Assembly (NCBI GenBank): GCA_016219225.1
Contig: JACRBX010000316.1
Coordinates: 1-34,581, forward strand
From: Deltaproteobacteria bacterium
GTDB lineage: Bacteria > Desulfobacterota > RBG-13-43-22
DNA: 34,581 bases
Direction of reading: 5' to 3'
The translations under genes and the position numbers were made by a program. Position 1 is the stretch's first letter, and each line of letters begins with the position of its first letter. Below the pieces are notes generated by a model. It was not told the origin of the DNA. It saw nothing but the letters and a program-made list of their open reading frames with translations, and made no database searches. Shown here one piece after another: positions 33,236 through 34,581 of this stretch.

Positions 33236-34581
33236 TTTTGTTTACTCTCCCTGACTATCGCTCTCGCTTCTTCGGGAATAGGAGGCGGCACAGGCTCACC
33301 GGAAATCTTTTTAACCGAACGAAAGCGAGGGGGGCAAACTTCAAAGCAGGTTCCACACTTGGTGCACTTCTCCTGGTCGATCACATGGATCCGGTTTTTG
33401 CCACCTTCAATCGCCCCGGCAGGACATTTCTTAAAGCAAATCATACAGGCCTGGCACTTAGCCGGGTCGATATGAAAGGCGATCAGTTCCTTACAGGAAA
33501 GGGCCGGACATCTCTTTTCCTTGACGTGAGCCTCATACTCGTCTTTGAAGTACTTTAGGGTGCTCAGAAAGGGGTTAGGGGCGCTCTTGCCTAAAGCACA
33601 AAGGGCCGCTTCTTTGGCTGTCTCGGACAGCTCATCTAAAAGCGCGATGTCGCCCTCTTTCCCTTTTCCCTGAGTGATATTGGTGAGAATCTTAAGCATC
33701 TGCCTCATGCCTTCACGACAGGGGACACATTTGCCGCACGATTCATCGGTGAGGAAGTCAAGAAAATACCTGGCCACATCGACCATGCAGGTATCTTCAT
33801 CCAGGACAATCATCCCGCCGGACCCCATCATGGAACCGGCCTTGGTCAGCTCATCAAAACCGACCTGTAAATCCAACAGTTCCTCGGGAAGACATCCACC
33901 GGACGGTCCCCCGGTCTGAACCGCTTTGAATTTTTTGCCTCCGGGGATGCCGCCGCCTATCTGGTAAATAATATCCCGCAACGGCGTGCCCATGGGTACT
34001 TCCACCAGACCGGTATTGGTAATTTTGCCGACCAGGGAGAAGATCTTTGTCCCCTTGCTGGTTTCCGTTCCATATCGCCTGAACCAGTCAGCACCATTAT
34101 TGATGATCAGGGGCACATTGGCCCAGGTCTCCACATTATTCAAAACACTGGGTTTGCCCCAAAGGCCCACGACGTTGGAGCGGACATACTTCGGTCTGGG
34201 CTCTCCGGCCCGGCCTTCCAGGGCCGTCATCAGGGCCGTTGATTCCCCACAGACAAAAGCACCGGCCCCCTGGTGCACTTTAACAATAAAATCAAAGCCT
34301 GAGCCCAGGATATTTTTTCCGAGAAACCCATACGCCTCAGCCTGCCTGATGGCCGTATGCACATTCTCTACCGCCAGGGGGTATTCCTGTCGCACGTAGA
34401 TATAGCCCTCGTGGGAGCCGACGGCGTAGGCCCCGATGGTCAGCCCTTCGAGGACGGCGTGGGGATTCCCCTCCAGAAGGCTCCTGTCCATATAGGCGCC
34501 GGGGTCCCCCTCGTCGGCATTGACAATCACGTATTTTATATCGCCAGGGGCATTGCGGGTTCCTTCCCACTTGCGTCCAGC
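33232..34581 (-). CDS. Second NuoF-like flavoprotein with C-terminal double ferredoxin domain (5' end outside the window)
   Basis: 450 codons remain including the stop; the frame is open to the right edge ([17 protein letters not shown] before [11 protein letters not shown]). It shows [14 protein letters not shown], the N3-type ligands [12 protein letters not shown] and ALCALG, then a C-terminal 2[4Fe-4S] domain ([12 protein letters not shown] and [12 protein letters not shown]). The tail is the layout of HymB/HndC-type subunits of about 600 residues found in bifurcating or NADP-reducing hydrogenases and formate dehydrogenases. This differs from the shorter NuoF-like protein at 13951, so the two modules are not simple duplicates. 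Confidence 0.9.
   Translation of the reverse strand, partial: AGRKWEGTRNAPGDIKYVIVNADEGDPGAYMDRSLLEGNPHAVLEGLTIGAYAVGSHEGYIYVRQEYPLAVENVHTAIRQAEAYGFLGKNILGSGFDFIVKVHQGAGAFVCGESTALMTALEGRAGEPRPKYVRSNVVGLWGKPSVLNNVETWANVPLIINNGADWFRRYGTETSKGTKIFSLVGKITNTGLVEVPMGTPLRDIIYQIGGGIPGGKKFKAVQTGGPSGGCLPEELLDLQVGFDELTKAGSMMGSGGMIVLDEDTCMVDVARYFLDFLTDESCGKCVPCREGMRQMLKILTNITQGKGKEGDIALLDELSETAKEAALCALGKSAPNPFLSTLKYFKDEYEAHVKEKRCPALSCKELIAFHIDPAKCQACMICFKKCPAGAIEGGKNRIHVIDQEKCTKCGTCFEVCPPRFRSVKKISGEPVPPPIPEEARAIVRESKQK

Noticed and set aside
1-34581. tRNA, rRNA or riboswitch genes
   Set aside because: I saw no cloverleaf with TTCGA-type T-loop, rRNA segment or known riboswitch core in the gaps by eye; a covariance-model search would be needed to exclude small RNAs.

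Overview
Every gene I can support in this 34.6 kb window lies on the minus strand, so transcription runs from high to low coordinates. The content is a strict anaerobe's. It includes a four-subunit 2-oxoacid:ferredoxin oxidoreductase, oxygen-sensitive BadF/HgdC-type ATPases, the N-terminus of a 4-hydroxybutyryl-CoA dehydratase with its cluster cysteines, two NuoF-type flavoprotein modules and a molybdenum hydroxylase with an extra 4Fe-4S loop. I infer an anaerobic degrader of aromatic or other organic acids, probably Desulfobacterota (old Deltaproteobacteria). No rRNA or tRNA gene is present to confirm this.

Region A (about 20.9 kb down to 1 kb) is a long co-directional catabolic array behind an IclR-type regulator. 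In transcription order it holds iclR, porGDAB-like genes, a KduD-like dehydrogenase, NuoG/E/F-like electron-transfer subunits, a three-subunit xanthine-dehydrogenase-family enzyme (small, large, FAD/4Fe-4S), livHMGF and a binding protein, a MoaD-like protein, glcDF, gldA and the abfD-like gene. Transporter, Mo enzyme, NAD(P)H module and ferredoxin-linked oxoacid oxidoreductase look like one pathway of unknown substrate. Two near-identical composite operators sit before iclR and porG.

Region B (21.1-25.5 kb) carries a DEAD-box RNA helicase and a small cluster with two BzdP/BzdQ-like ATP-dependent activator subunits, a ferredoxin and a small cysteine protein. The catalytic dehydratase/benzoyl-CoA reductase subunits expected beside them are absent. 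Gaps between these genes hold 6-7 bp tandem repeats and hairpins.

Region C (25.5-32.2 kb) is a decayed accessory island. It has a frameshifted DprA-like gene, a MITE-like inverted repeat, an antitoxin with a stub in place of its toxin, and the remains of a BREX phage-defence operon. The brxA end is fused to the pglX end, pglZ carries a frameshift and a nonsense codon and is fused to brxL, and brxL has a large internal deletion. Between pglX and pglZ three translationally coupled genes stay fully intact: a HEPN protein, a KGGVGR-type ParA-like ATPase and a P-loop NTPase. This preserved module inside a dead BREX locus is the best candidate for an undescribed system.

Region D (32.6 kb to the end) is a second NuoF/NuoG-like pair, cut by the window edge.
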